The notes: generated by a model from the sequence alone, not told the origin. Numbered from the stretch's first letter, positions 43,781 through 57,590 are shown. The stretch: 64,000 nucleotides of DNA from Ceriagrion tenellum (GCA_963169105.1 OY720636.1:70048123-70112122); one strand, 5' to 3'. Numbers and translations are program-made.

Positions 43781-46380
43781 CAGCTCAAATTTTAATACCG
43801 CCCTGCGATATTACTGTGGCATCGCAAGGGATACGAAGCATTGCTCTGTATCGCAAAAATGTAGCATTAACCCGCATTATAATTACATGTTTATAAGGGT
43901 GATCCTCCATTTTAGTGTCAAAAGGAGACTGAGTTTCTCTCTTCTCTCTGTAAACTAAACACGATTTTCCTGTATGAACTCTTTTGAAATTTACGTTTTT
44001 TAATATAAAGGTCCTCACTTGAGTTCCATGTTTACATCCATGGATGTTATAATCGGATAGTAAATACCTATAACAAAAATCAACTTTATTTGCTGCCGTC
44101 AAATTATTGTACTCTAAATAATTGAAGAAAGAAGGATTAATACGGAGTTTAGAGGGGTGAAAGGAATGCGTTTGACTTGAGGATTAGCAAATGGGAATGT
44201 GGGGCAGTTTAAAATTAAGGTATTTCAATGCAATATTATTTTTGCTTCACATTTTATTCACAAAACTTTTACAATACTACGTAAATGTTTTGTGAATACC
44301 ATTTGTTGACCATGGAATACCACCAAGTGATAAATGACAGAGTTTTATGTATTTTCGCTTCGAAAAAAATGCAATTAATAGCTCTATATCACATAGGTGT
44401 ATCATGAAATCGATTTTTATTGCATGCTAAATAGTAATATATAAAAGTAAAATAAATATAAAAAAATAAAAAAAAAATAAAAATAAAAGGTGGTCTACTG
44501 TTGAAGACAGTTTCATACATAGACAGAGGTTCCGCTGCTAATCATTCAAATTACCTCTGGTTCCCACTTTCTGACATGATTTACTGTATAACTATGTTTT
44601 GATTCTTCATCCATTCATGGAGCATATTTTCCTTCTCTTCCTGCCTTGATTACTCTGTCCCGTTACCTGTAAAAATTCATTTTTATGTCAAATCAAATGT
44701 TGGTACGAAATACAGCATGTACCTTAGAGTGTAGTGCGTGATCTTCATCAATGTATAAATCTGAAATCTTTTTCATTACGACATAGGTTGATTTTTAGGC
44801 TTTTTTATCTGAAGATGAGTTCTGGGATGAATTTAATTTAAAGATTTACGTGCGGAAGGATTTGAATGTAACTCTAGAATTCCGGTGCTTGGTGCAAATT
44901 CGACGTTGATTTATCATCTCACAGAAGCGTCAAAACCCCTCATTCAAGTCATTTAAAGACCACACCATTATGAATGGTGCATTACTTCTCTCATTGTGTT
45001 CACTTTGCGTATTGCAAATCTCATATTTCATATAATTCGTTAGAAACATAAAAAAGAGGGGAAATGTCTTGGACAGAGGAAATTCAGAATATAAAAATAA
45101 TACAAAGAAAGAATGGGAGTTCACATGGAAATGATGAAGAGTGGCAATTGAATTGTCTTAGAAATGATATTATGAAATAGTACTCCTTGTAATTTACAGT
45201 AATTCTGTATGTATATACGTGGTCATGTATTTAAGAGAAACTTCGGTCATTTTCATTTTACACTTAACTAATAAAGAACATTCAGAAATATCCCTTAATA
45301 TTTTATGGTCTGCGTTTGAGCAAAGATCTACAAAGTAGTGGAAAGTTAAGGACATTTTATTTTTCCAGTTTCCTCAAATTTTAGCTTAAAAATCTTCTTT
45401 TTATTATGAAATTAATTCTATTGTTGATAATCTTTATTTTAGAGGAAATAAAACGTATTTCAGAGTGACGGAAAAACTGGCGCACCAATATTACGGACTT
45501 TTGAAAACCCGAAGATCATAACCTCGGGATTACATTGTCAGTGTCACAGTGCTGTAGCAATTTCCTTGAAGGAAGACAGGAGAAAAATATGAAATGGTGA
45601 TAAAGTTAAGATTCTCCAATCTTTTCCGAGTCTAGGTGCTTAGATAAAGAACACTATTCACCATTCACCCTATTCCAGAAACTCCGGAGTTTCCTCGAAG
45701 TTACACACGGTTCTACCGCGATTGTAAGAATCAAAATAAATCCCTAGTCCTATCTTTTCGGATGTATTTAGTGAAAATTTTATTTTAATTTGAGAAAATC
45801 CTCAGTGATCACGGAATAAAAGTAAGTAATGAAATATGTAGATTTTTCTTTGAATGTTTTCCAATAAACACTCTTCTCATCGATTAAATACGACTTCGGC
45901 GCCAATTCCACTGAAAATACACTCTTTTACGTAGACTAAATAGAGTAGAATGGGCAGACGCCGATATGCTATTGTGATTCAGTTCTCTGGGAAAACTCGA
46001 ATCTTATAAATGATTGTATTTTGCAAAATATGCATTATATTTTGATCGAAAATTACTTTTTATCCATGTGTCATTCATTCCCACCCTTAACGCCTTATAA
46101 TTTAAGTTCAACTTGCGGAAAAATTGCGCAGAAAGGTATGATTTTGTTGTCCATACCGAATAGGGAATATCTTTAATTATAAATAGACAGACTAAGTATT
46201 ACACGACATCTAAGTCACCACATCTTTGGTGGGCGGAACTCTTTCTGAAGTGTGAAATTAAGTCTGAAACTTTTCTTTATGTCGGGATCAAAAGGCTGAC
46301 GATTAAGATATTTACGTTAGGCAGAAAGGAGGCTCCTTTCAATGTGACAGATAATTTGACCGTCCGAGAAGGCAGACTTT
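43781..46380. other. AT-rich non-coding stretch
   Basis: Nothing recognised in 2.6 kb except the A-rich tract at 44433-44489. The 105-codon minus-strand frame at 43785-44102 has no known relative. Confidence 0.5.
44433..44489 (+). repeat. A-rich simple tract
   Basis: About 57 bp of A runs with interspersed T (aaaaaaataaaaaaaaaa and similar). It could be a decayed retroelement poly-A tail, but no element is recognisable upstream. Confidence 0.8.
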
Positions 46381-47280
46381 TTTAACCGCGGAACTATCAC
46401 ACAGCTCCTCCGCTTCTATACTTTCAAACCCCCCGTGAGGGTAGACGGGAGGAAAACAAGACGGGTCGGAGGGAAGAGTGTAATGTCCTGTGCATCCTCT
46501 CCCGCTCTGCCTCGTCTAGGTATGGCCACGATTCGCCGTCATTACTCCGTCCTTCTCCCCGGGTCGGTCGCCTCTCTCCCCTCTTGGATGATGCGGCTTT
46601 CAAGTCTACTCTCCCTTCCCCCCCGTGACTCCTCCCCACGATCGCCCACCCTCGGATCAGCGCAGTAACTTGCAAGTCCTTCTCCCTCTCTTTCGCGCGA
46701 GGGACACGGAGAGGAAGAGGCGGACCGACGGAGAGAGAGAGAGAGGATGAAAGACGGAACTAGAGTGAGGATGAGAGGAGAAGAGAGAGATAGTAGACAG
46801 TACCGAAGATGGAGATTTCACCCGGCGAGAAATTAAAACTCCTTTTACTCCCACTCGTCGTCCCGACTCCTCTCTCTCCTTCACCCTTCGTCCTCCTCCA
46901 CACTATCCCCGAGAGCACCCAAGTCCGACAAACCGGATTGAGCGTTTGAACTCCCGGCGACCAAAAAGCCCGCCCGCCTCTCCACCCCGCCTTGAACCCA
47001 CCAGAGGAAGTAAAGAAAAAAAAAGAACAAGTGAAGCGATCAAAGGGGAAAACTTCAATATTTCCTTCTGAGAGAGGGAGGTCCTTATTTTATCCTCCGG
47101 GCGGTGTAAGTGGCCTGGATCGGGAGAGAGAGAGAGAGGTTTTTTGTCCGGAAGAGCATGTCCGCAGTCAAAGTCGTCTTTGCCCGCATGGTGGTGTTTT
47201 TATCCCCCCTTTCAACCTTCTATCTCTCTCTGTGGATAGTAACGATGTCGCTCAGACGATATCACGTTGACGTTCCGTAA
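46381..47280. repeat. GC-rich island with alternating purine and pyrimidine blocks
   Basis: C- and T-rich at 46480-46690, purine-rich at 46690-46830 (ggagagagagagagaggatg and similar), C- and T-rich at 46845-46925, then purine-rich again to about 47150. Frames on both strands (46424-46884, 46992-47270) follow this composition and are not called as genes. Confidence 0.65.
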
Positions 47281-49284
47281 GATGGGCAGTATTTACTTCA
47301 CTCAGCCAAGGCTTAGAAGTTCTTTTCTTTCTTGGGAATCTCTTGTCAATGCTTGAAAAGATGATCAGCAAATTCTGCTTGATACTTCTTAATGAAGCAG
47401 TAATGTACGGTGAAAAATGTATCTCAGTCTCGCGCCCTAAAAAAGTGTATTACACGTTTTCTATTGCATCTGACCTCCAAATGAAGTAAACTTATGTATC
47501 CCAACCTGAGTTGTGTTTTTTTCCTCAGAATTTTATTTGCTATGGTTGTAACCTCTGTCATGAGTCGAAAATTTACGTAGTTACTAAGGAATCTCTCAAT
47601 AGGTTTCACTTTTACTGTAAATTTACTTCTGACGGAGAATTTCATGCAAATTCGATCTGAATCAGTAAAAACAGCGAAATCAAGAACTTGGTATTTTCAG
47701 AGAGATGAGATTAAATTTGACCGAGAAACCGGTATTCTTAAAATTCCCTTGTAGCCACTAGTGGATTAAACGTTCAACAGAAGGGTCCCGTATTGGTTGC
47801 GCATTCGCCGGCTGAATTTTATTAGGTTACGCCAGCGCTACTTATTTACCGTAGCAAAGAAAACTTCATAAAAGTAATGAACAACCAAAGTTTCTATTAT
47901 ATCCTTGACGCCGAAAAGTTTCGGAGCTTAACAAGAGAGACTTCAGATATTACAGAGCCGTGAGATAGCATTTAATATAAACGCATAATTATGGTAACTT
48001 CCGTATAGTTTCAGTTTTAGCGTCCGTGTTTCAGATTATGATTTAGGATCGAGTAGACAATGGCAGAGTTGTGTATTGAAAATATTGAGTGATACAAAAA
48101 CGATGATTCTCAAAGAATCTTCTACTTGATGAGAATAAGAACCACAGCCTTAAGTGAAGAAAGGGGAAAGATTTAACGCTTCATCAAAGGACTTGAAGAC
48201 AATCTATGCGCCTGTTTATAATGAAATGGCACCATTATAATTCCAATTATGTTACGAGAAAAAAGAACCAATCAAAACATGGGACTCTAAATGGACCGAC
48301 ATGTCTTTCTGTGAAGATAGACCGATGGAAGGCCCAGAGAAAGTTATCGTTCCAACGTCGAAAAGATAATCTTTGGAAAATTGAAACGTTAGTATATCAA
48401 CTGTGCCACTCTTGTATTGAAAATTACGACGAAAATTATTTCCAGAAGAATATTTAGTGAAACGAGGTGTTTAAGTGTGGAGGTTATGTGGATCAGGAAA
48501 TTGTAGAGTCGTGAGGATCGGTTGTTTTTTACTCTGGCGTCATATAGAGAAGAAATATAAAGGACAAACATCTTAATCGTGTTCGCCAGTCTGGAGAAAG
48601 GGTTAAGCAACGTGGAATTAATCAGAAATCCTCCTAGCAGGAAGGAAATCGTGATGGACTTTAACAGCCGGATATTGACTCAAAGGCTGTTGGTCTAAAG
48701 AGAGCAGAAAGCATTGATCAAATGTGGTAAACGTGGAGAAACTGGATGGAAGATGGAAATAAAGGATGCATCCTTGACATTGGCCTTAACTTTTAAATAT
48801 GCAACGAGACGTCAAAGGGTAAGAACAAGGAAGTGTATAGATCCACCGGAATGGAACAGTGTACTAAATCTTGCGGACGAGAAAGGTGTATTTGTAGAGT
48901 ATAAAGATCTGGTGAGGGTATTATCTTGAGCAGATAAACATATGACCTGAAAAGCATGCTATAGCCATCACAAAGGTGAAGGCCAAATAGAAATAGAGAG
49001 TGAACATTTACTTTCCGTGCTTCCGACTTAACTCCATAAAATTCGTCCACTACCACATTAATTGAAGTGGGTGCTTTTCCTTGACAGAAATTTACCAGTT
49101 GAGTCTCGATATGGTCACATAAAAATAACTTTGGTGTTGTTCGTTCGACTTCCTCAAGATGAAATCTTTGAAATAATTAGAACGTGGTAGATGAACTTTT
49201 GCACAGACGTCATTTTCTACTTCTTATTTTGAAGCCAGTATCCAACTGTATATTTTCCTTTGATTTATTAGTTTTGGCTACTAT
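47281..49284. other. AT-rich non-coding stretch
   Basis: Nothing recognised. Confidence 0.55.
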
Positions 49285-49285
49285 G

Positions 49286-49510
49286 CCATATTCCGGAGCA
49301 CAGTATTCAATTGCATTCCATAAAATGGACAGGGTCATCTCCGAACTGAGTCTAATCGGAGAGCTATGTCCCACTGAAATACCTTGTCTTCTTGGGAAAT
49401 GGAACCGGAGTGGAATCATTCCATTACAATGAATTGCATTTAGCATACCGAGCACTTAAAAAACTATGGTACGCCATTCATTGCACTGAATACTGTTCTC
49501 CTGAATATGG
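49286..49510. repeat. 225-bp fold-back with nested inner hairpins
   Basis: 49286-49315 (ccatattccggagcacagta, continuing) and 49481-49510 are inverted copies with about four mismatches in 30. Inside, ggacagggtcatctccga and atcggagagctatgtcc form a second stem around 49330-49372. A further attgcatt / aatgcaat type pairing spans 49311-49440. Frames on both strands coincide because of the symmetry. It looks like a degenerate fold-back or MITE. Confidence 0.7.
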
Positions 49511-51940
49511 AAAAATTGCCGCAACCGGTTGCGTTCAATCTCATTGATTAGTGGAAAACACAAGTTGTGTACTTATTTCAATTATGGAAATATTTCACAG
49601 AGTAAGATCTTCGTCATAGGAATTTTAGTTTTATTTTTTCTTTATATCTTCCAAAATTATTATACAAACGCAACGACGCCTGGGAACGCGAATATGCCAT
49701 GTTTCTGGTAACTTGAGCTTGTATCAGTTAGTCTAAACATAATTTGCTATTTTCGACGACTCATTCCTCAGCTTATAAAAATATTGAAAAATATTTGTGT
49801 AAAACAGCAAATTGCAGTCACGTCGACTTACTACAATCTTGCCCATGGAGGAATATCTTAGGAATAGATTGCAAAGTAATACTTTCTTGGTATCTAATAT
49901 AACTTTATGATTAAACTATCTCGTGGTGTGAGTTAGCTATTCTGAATTATGTCTTCACTTGGAACGAAAAATTACCCTAGTGCCGCACCCGTGCATCTTG
50001 AGTTTATCAAAATTTTTTTGTGCTATACTGAAATTCAACTCTAATTAGAAGTAATTAAAATCGCACAGTAACATCATTTGCATCATTAATGATGAAATTA
50101 TCCATAGACGTGGAAAATACAAGCTGCAGTTTTTTACAGATGCTTTTCGTGGAGACGACAGACAACTGAGGACATGTAGCGTTGGTAGTGCTGGATCTCT
50201 GAAGTACTCTAGGTTTATGGGAAATAAAAGGAGGATGACTGACAAATCGTCACTCATCGTCGATCTCTGAGTATCTCCCTAATGATGGATGTCTACGGAT
50301 TTTCGGGGAATCTGCGTGGGATGCATGGGACAGGGTAGTGAACTCAAGGAGCACTTTAAGAATGAGTCGAGATTTCACTGAAAAATGTTGAACACTCGTT
50401 GGTATTCTTAACCGAGCATTCGCCAAAGTAAGGCATTTAATCTTGACCCTCACTATCTGATCCTTTTCTCCGATGGGAAAGGGTTAGTTTGCCGGTTGAT
50501 TATTTGGGGAGGCCATCGACAAATGAGTTCATTGGTGCCGTGGATGATAGTTGGGGGCTGGTGAGGGAAGCATTATTTGTGGAATGGAGGTAGGATGGAA
50601 AGATTTTCGGCGTCAGCATTATTGTAGGCTCAAACAAAAGGCTTCAATGGGTATACGTCTCCATCCAACTAATGCAGTATTGCTTATGAAGCTCCGTTCA
50701 TTCTACACCCAAGTTAATGTGGTTGGAGCAATTTTCGTATGTACACAGATTTGCGGGAAAATTTTCATATGCGTACTAATTAGTAATCTGTGTAGATGAA
50801 AACGAAAAAATGCATGTCATTAACTTGGTTTATTGACAAATTTATGCTATTTTAACTCGCAGCTCTATGGCGATTGACATATTTTCGGATATAATTTGAT
50901 GACATATGTACAGATTTTCTCCCAAACACGGAAACATACCTTTCATATAATCATAATGGTTTCTATGAAATATCAAGGTAGCGTGCTGAATAAAAATCTC
51001 GTACACGGTTTTGCTTCAGTTTCCTCTCCCGCGCCGTAAGTCATGAAAATGCTTTCGTTGAGATGAAATTTTTTTAATGTAGCTCTTGCATTTACATCAC
51101 ATCACGTAAGGTGTTATTTCCCACATAAATTGATGTTCATAAGTGGAGTGTGCTCTAAGAATTTGTTTTCGACTTTTTGTTAACCCTCTATCACGCTGAG
51201 TGTCTCTGATTAGGTTTCTTTACGTTCATATGCCTTTGTGTCATCAATTGTACAGCTTTGCCGCAAAAATACCTCTCTTTCGTTACTTTTAGTTCCTGAT
51301 TCTCCTACTAGTGGGGTAACATGTGAAATGATTGCACACGGTGGACGAAAAAATCGATTAATAGAGGGTTCAAAGTTATTAAAATGTGCATGTAACGATT
51401 CACTATTGCGCTCTAACCACCTTAAGATTGGAATTCCACTGAAAAATCTCCGCCGCTAATACGGAAAAATCAACGCCATCTAGCCCTTAGGAGTGAGAAG
51501 CTTGGAGCCCTACCTTCTTACCCCGAGGGTACGGGGGGTAATATCTAAACGTGAGGACCGAGGTGAAATGCTTTTTTTTTAATCATTGAGCATTTGAAAT
51601 AGATACCTAAGTCATGACAAAATGCGTATGCGATGCGTATGCCATTGCAGGTATGCAATTCAATCGCAAAATCTGTGCATAACATTACAATACGCAAATA
51701 CTTTACAATTATTTGCGATAATTATCGAGAAATGAAAGAGTATAGGTGGTACGAGATAGGGTCGGATCATACAAAGGTTGTTTCGGATCCCTTCTCTCTT
51801 TTTCCGCGTTCTTCAGGCTTGAAGATGGGAGCTTTTTTTAGTTCTCATAGAAGCGGTCGGGACTTGTTTCGGGTCTACTGTAATTTGTAGACTTGTCTAG
51901 TCATGGTGGCTGACCTATTTCTCTTGACCTTCAGAGTAGC
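49511..51940. other. AT-rich non-coding stretch
   Basis: Nothing recognised. A 10-bp perfect stem, tacacagatt / aatctgtgta, spans about 50741-50796. Confidence 0.5.
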
Positions 51941-54200
51941 TTTTTCCGGTCATATAAGAGCGCTGCGTCACTGTCACTCGAGCCCTCAGCCGACCCCTCG
52001 TCAGGGCTTTCCAATTATCGACGCGCGTCCCCATGGACGATCTAATCTCTGTTCCCCGTTGTGCGTGTACTTTTTGGATCTTCCTTCATTCATCACCCGG
52101 CCATTCGCTCGCACTTCACCGGTCCGGGGTGAAGAGGTGTTTTTTTTGGGTGGGAAATGAAAAAAACAGCTGTCTTTATATCCACTCGTTAAATTTTTTA
52201 TTTGCAAAGGGGTGAGAAACAAATTTTTTTCTCCATGCAATCGATCCTTGGACAATGGACGCTGTGCTCAGGTCTCTTCAATTCTTTCCTTTTTTCATCC
52301 ATCCCCCTCTCCTCGCCCGTCATACTTACCTCTCTTATCGTTCGGTCACATCGCGATACGTCACAGCACGCGCCCCCTCTCGACAATAATACCACCCGTT
52401 CATCCTAACCCCGTCTCTCACTTCTTTTGTCAGACGTCGGAAAGATGACACCGATAATTATGGAAGCGCCATCAAAATACACACGCACACGCGCTCGAAC
52501 GCCTTCCGCACACGAGGACCACACAAGTATAGTGCGTGCGTCTATATAGGTCCGTAAAGTCGACCATTTTTCCACGTACGTGCCTAATCCGATACCGGGG
52601 CGTTTAAAAACTCGAGGATTTCATGCATACCTTATGTTTTTTTCACTCTCTCTCTCTCTCCTCTGTTCCTTTTCGAGTGGGGAATAAAAGGCTTCGTTTG
52701 TGTTTTCGTCGTATTCGGATGGAGAGGTTTTCAAGGGGGTGGGAGATCCTGAAGGGTTGCTGTAGAGACAGGGTGTGGGGAAGTGAGGAGCGTGGCAGGG
52801 GGAAGTGGGGGCAGGGGCGGCGCGTGTGCCGGCTGCCGCTTTTATACGCGGGAAGAGGAGTTAGCAGGAAGGAGGGAGGGAAGACAAAAACAAGTGAGGC
52901 ACGCAACCCACGCCTGCTGAAAACGCGCAAGGAGGGTTTTTAAGAAGAGGAAGAGCGTGTTTGGCGGGGAAGTAGGAGGCGAAGGGTGGGGTTACGTATG
53001 TGTGTAGGACTTTTCTAAGAACCGGGGAGAGGGAGTGGAGAAGGGGGGGAGAGCAGAAGAAGTCTTAGGAGGACACTCGCTCTCTTTCTCTTCCTCTACG
53101 AGTATCAGACGCATGTGCCCTTCCCCCCACGCACAGTCGTCTCGCTCACAAACACACGCGCAGTATAACCAAGCTCGTTCTCTTATACCCTTCGGTGTGT
53201 TCTACCTTGCCTTCCCTCCACGTCCCTTTTTCTCTTACACATGGCCGCCCTTTTCGTTGTTGGGGTGGGCGAGAGGAAATGGGGAGGAGGATTTAGAGAG
53301 CGTCGCCATGGGCCGGGAAAATGAGGGAAGTAGAGGAAGAGGGAGAAATGGAGACGGAGAGAGGAAAGACATTCCCTCGGATTGCGCAGTGCGGAGGAAG
53401 AGATAAAGAGAAAACTGCCGACGACTTGGGTTGATTCGAATGACTACTACTGGACGCCCGTGTGTCGTACACCAGTCGGTGAACTTAGAGGAGGAAAAAA
53501 AAGGGGAAAGAAATTTAAAGGAACTCCTTTGTTTTTCTATCCCTTAACTCCTCGCTCACATAACGTCGATCTCCGTGTCTTTTACCCCGCCACACACTCC
53601 TGCGCGCCCTTTCTGACTTCCCTTCTCCCGTTCCTCATTTGTTCCTCCCCCCCCACGTTACTTCCGGTGTACAACAACTGGGATTCTGCTCGTCCCTGCT
53701 TTGAATCTCCCCCACTCTTTCTCTTCCTTCGACGATACCCATCCTTCTCCCATCCTTCGTGAAATTCCGTCCGAACGGTTTATGCTTATGAAGTTCGGAT
53801 CCGCTCGGGAGTCCCGCAGAGTTCTGTGGGTGGACCGGTCATTTTTCTTATTTCTCCCGGCGAGCGTTCGAATGCTCGCGCGAATCGGGCCAGATGCCGG
53901 AGCCGTTGCAATATACGTGTGTGTCCGTCGGTGGAAGTGGATCGCGGTTAACTTCTGAATCTGTTGCAGAGGCGTTCTCCGCCCGGTTTAAGCGTTTGTC
54001 GGACGAAGTTTCGACATGTTGCGGCATCGTGAAGCTCGGCCTGCCCGGATCTCCTCATCCCTCTTCTTCCCCTCGCAATCCCCGCTAACAACGCGTCCTT
54101 CACCGGCCATTCGAGTTTTCCCGATTATGATCCCTCTAGTATGCATCGTCCGCTGTCGCGCGGCTTAATGGTCGCATCGCTTTGCTTATGAATGCAAGCT
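51941..54200. repeat. Largest GC-rich island with repeated strand switches
   Basis: Over 2.2 kb the plus strand alternates. It is C- and T-rich at 52250-52420 and 52640-52665, purine-rich at 52715-53060, C- and T-rich at 53065-53240, purine-rich at 53255-53515, and C- and T-rich at 53520-53760. CpG-rich mixed sequence follows to 54180 (cgctgtcgcgcggcttaatg near 54150). All frames here, up to 126 codons, are overlapping and low-complexity. No protein is recognised. Confidence 0.65.
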
Positions 54201-55525
54201 GAGGCAATGCTGAGGGTTCTTCTCGGCCCAGGACTATAAAACTGAGCCCCGAAAGATATTTATTTAATCTAGACTGTGTGCATCCAAGATTGTAGTGGAA
54301 AGTAAAGAGAGCAAACTTGTGTGAATTTGGTTGTAATGAACCTTGAATACCTTTTTTGAATAAATAATTATGCCTTTTAGATAAATATTGAAGCCATAAG
54401 TTGACGAGAAGTAAAGTATTAATAATGAAATATAATTTATTTTAGCATATACCATGTTTGAATGGGAAACATTTACCTTCCACTTAATATCGTTGCTGTC
54501 ACACTAAAAATTAATGACCCATTAAGTTCCGAGGTTCTAAGGTTGTTGCAAATCGTCGCTATTAAATTTGGGTTTTTTCAGCTATAATTTTTCGAGGCCT
54601 TTTTAATTCTAAGTAGGACTGCTTTGTAATAGGAAGGATACCAAAACTAATCTAAATCTCTATGGATATGGAGCCATTTAGTTGAATGCAATAGCATTTA
54701 TGAGGTAATTTGCTAATTCGTTTTAGGCACTGTGCATATTAATGAGAGAACAATTTTCCGTACCATCACAATTCAATTTTTCATAAAAACAGCATTCTAT
54801 GGTCATTTTTGTGGAAGAATTTAAGTATAAGGCATTTAGTTGGGTAGTTAAAATATCACTAGTAGGCATACACGAGTCACTACTTCTCATGACCGCATCA
54901 CGCTTATCCTTTAATAAATATTTCTTTTCGACGAGAAAATTGGTTTCCACTTGATCAGGGTAGTCCATTCTGAAAGCTGAGTGAACTCCTGCCTCTGCGG
55001 TTTGTTTAAATAGCGGCATAATGCATGTGAAAAACCGCAGTGGTGGAAGATCTATTCATGGGAACAGTAGCGGAATAAAAAACCTAGTAAAACATTTCGA
55101 AAAGGGACCGTAGCACTTTCACGCGGCATAACCCGTGATTTCCGAGCTATGGCCTAGGGCCGCAGCTTCAGACTCATGGATCTAGGTCACTATATGGAAA
55201 CCCAGTCACGCGCACTAAAAGTTAAATAAAAAAATCTTAGCATCCATTTCGCTATGAGGTTAGCGTTGAGTTCATAGAAGGAAATAGACCTTTAGGAAAA
55301 ATATTTCCATTCTGTATATTTTCAGCAGTACGTCACCCAGTTTTGTAGAATCCATTACTCTTAATCATAACGTAATTGCCTGCTTCTAGGTGGATATACC
55401 GGTGGCTTTGATTCTTTGCTACTCTCGGTATTCTGCAGTTGAATTTACGAGGTTGCTTTCCGCACGGAAGGTTTAGGTTCGGCTCTTACTGGGGTGCCTT
55501 GCGGAGTACGCTTCGTGAACATTAT
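54201..55525. other. AT-rich non-coding stretch
   Basis: Nothing firmly recognised. The 98-codon minus-strand frame at 54723-55019 has a natural-looking composition but no known relative. Confidence 0.5.
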
Positions 55526-55529
55526 TCTG

Positions 55530-55740
55530 TACGTCGCATCAAATAATACATACTGGCTTCCCACATGGGAGGTCTGAGTTTGAATCCCAGTGGTGGTGAT
55601 ATAAAATATTCACAGAAGTCCAAGTCCCATCAAGTACTTTGTGGAAAATTCTTAACATTTCTCTTTCTGTGGGATGAGACATTGAACTGTGACTCTCTTC
55701 AGGTCTTTCGTGAAGCAGATGCTGATTCTGACTCCTAGTT
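55530..55740 (+). mobile_element. tRNA-derived SINE
   Basis: ggcttcccacatgggaggtc (55555-55574) followed by tgagtttgaatcccag (55575-55590) resembles the anticodon arm and T arm of a glycine-type tRNA, with ccca/tggg forming the anticodon stem and gtttgaatccc the B box. The A-box side (about 55530-55550) is degraded. The tRNA-unlike body carries on to about 55740. Confidence 0.5.
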
Positions 55741-56955
55741 TCTACCCAAACTTTATCCTGCCATCATAGCCTATTCTTGTACCTTTCCCTGCGATTTGAA
55801 GCGTCGAATTGCTTAAACAGGCTGGTGGCAGCGGGAGCTGTTCAACCAGAGTTGTACATTTTGCTTTTATAATTTCTACAGTTTGTAATGCCGCAATATA
55901 GGGACGCTTTTTCATTCCTGAAAAATATTGGTGCAAGTATTATAGTGTTTCATATTTTCCTATATATCATCAATCGTTTTTAATTTATAGTTCCATTTCA
56001 TCATTTTCCTTCGGTGTGATGGTACGTGACAGAATGAATACGAAAACTTTCCAATTATCTTGAATTTCCTTCCGCGTTCCCAAGGGAAAATAATTTATTG
56101 AAAGAAGCGTCTAAATCCATCTCCTTTCAGCGTGATCCTTGGAGACTCAGCCAATACTGACTGAAGGCCTCCGTTCCCGTTTCTTGTTAACGCGTCGTGC
56201 ACACTCGTAACCAGTGACACAGATATAAAAGATAATCCCACTCGCTTAAAATACGCGGAAGGGTGTCCGCCATCGACATTGCGAGCTATCGTTCTCCGTG
56301 AGGTCGAGTGTCTATGATGAGTGCCTCCAGAAATTTTCTGGATTTTTCCCGAGTGTCTCCGAAACTCATAGACTCCCCATCTCTCCTACGATTCCTGCTG
56401 TGAATCTGTTCATGACGGGAGAGCTACGTCTTACTCTTCTTTCTCTCTAATGAAATGAGATTTACCCCTCGCCTCTGATGAACTCAAATTGTCGTTGGAT
56501 ACTGAGTATTTTTTCTTATCCCCCTCTTTCTCTTCGTTTTGAATTAAAATTCTCATATTTTTATCGGTATACAGTGGATTATTCAAGGGAAATTTTCATC
56601 AAACGAAATCGTTGAATCGTCAAGGAAGCGCAGCGTGACATTTAAGAGTGAATCTGAGAGGATGGAGAAATATTAGGAAAACCAGTGTTTTCTAACTCAC
56701 ATCCATTAATTATCACAATGTATGATATTGCCAAGCACTAATTGGAGGAATTGTTTCATGGAAATCGAGATGGTGATGAGAGTGTGGGTAGGTTCTGGGT
56801 AACAGTGTAGTCTCATGTCACATGGTGGCAAAATTAAAAAGCCTTTGACGTACGAATTCCCAAAAAAATTGGGTATTGCCGGATACAAGCAACGATATTA
56901 TCTCTACGGAGTCACCCGCTAGCGCAAATAAGAGCAAAAAACCAAAGAAGAAAAT
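55741..56955. other. AT-rich non-coding stretch
   Basis: Nothing recognised. Confidence 0.55.
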
Positions 56956-56957
56956 TC

Positions 56958-57025
56958 ATTCGCCTAGACCAGAACTTGAACCCGGATCCCTCGATTTCGA
57001 AGTTTTGGTCAACCATTCTTCAATA
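56958..57025 (-). mobile_element. tRNA-derived SINE head, minus strand
   Basis: On the minus strand, atggttgaccaaaacttcg (about 56997-57015) is followed by gggatccgggttcaagttct (about 56971-56990). The spacing and the B box gggttcaagttc are tRNA-like. The A-box match is weaker. Confidence 0.4.
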
Positions 57026-57590
57026 CTGGGCATGTTTCGTAATCAATTATCAGAAAATCAGCTATAGTTTTGTGAAGCTAACTAAGAGGAAGCATATATT
57101 TCATCAACTAATTTCATTAAAACAATCTGTGTGATGTATGGTTAGAGATTTTGAATATACATATTTTCCTTCGGGATGTGGGCAGAAGATTGACATTCTG
57201 GTATTCGTTTTGGAAGAAAATTATGTGTACCGCGTGATATGGTTTCAGAATATATGATTAGGCTGCTATGGAGCATTACTTATATTTTGTCTCTTTATGG
57301 GCTTCATATTTCCTTATCTGATGGAATGAAATCCATCTTTTTCCATCGTATCTCGGACTTCCTCCCGAAGTCTTAGGTTATTTTCCTTTCAATATGTCAC
57401 GCTAAGGAAACGGTGCATGGCATTTTGTGTCCCAGGGACAATACTCATCAAAATTAAGTGCTTAAATAATTAATTGTGTAGCTATTGTTTTTTGTTTCAT
57501 TTCCATTAGGCTTTAGTGAGACTCTAATAAGAATATCCCTTAAATATATGAAAGAATAGCCTTTGCAAAGTCACCAATTCGGAGCAAAAT
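57026..57590. other. AT-rich non-coding stretch
   Basis: Nothing recognised. Confidence 0.55.

Noticed and set aside
43740..44225. Possible direct repeat between about 43770 and 44195 (aatgtggg(a/g)cag)
   Set aside because: Only a dozen bases match well and the flanks do not align convincingly.
48714..49056. Small overlapping frames on both strands near 48.7-49.1 kb
   Set aside because: No recognised family, no splice context, and opposite-strand overlap.
53990..54020. gtttcgacatgttg as a third member of the core-sharing fold-back family
   Set aside because: Only about 12 bases match and no inverted partner is present nearby.
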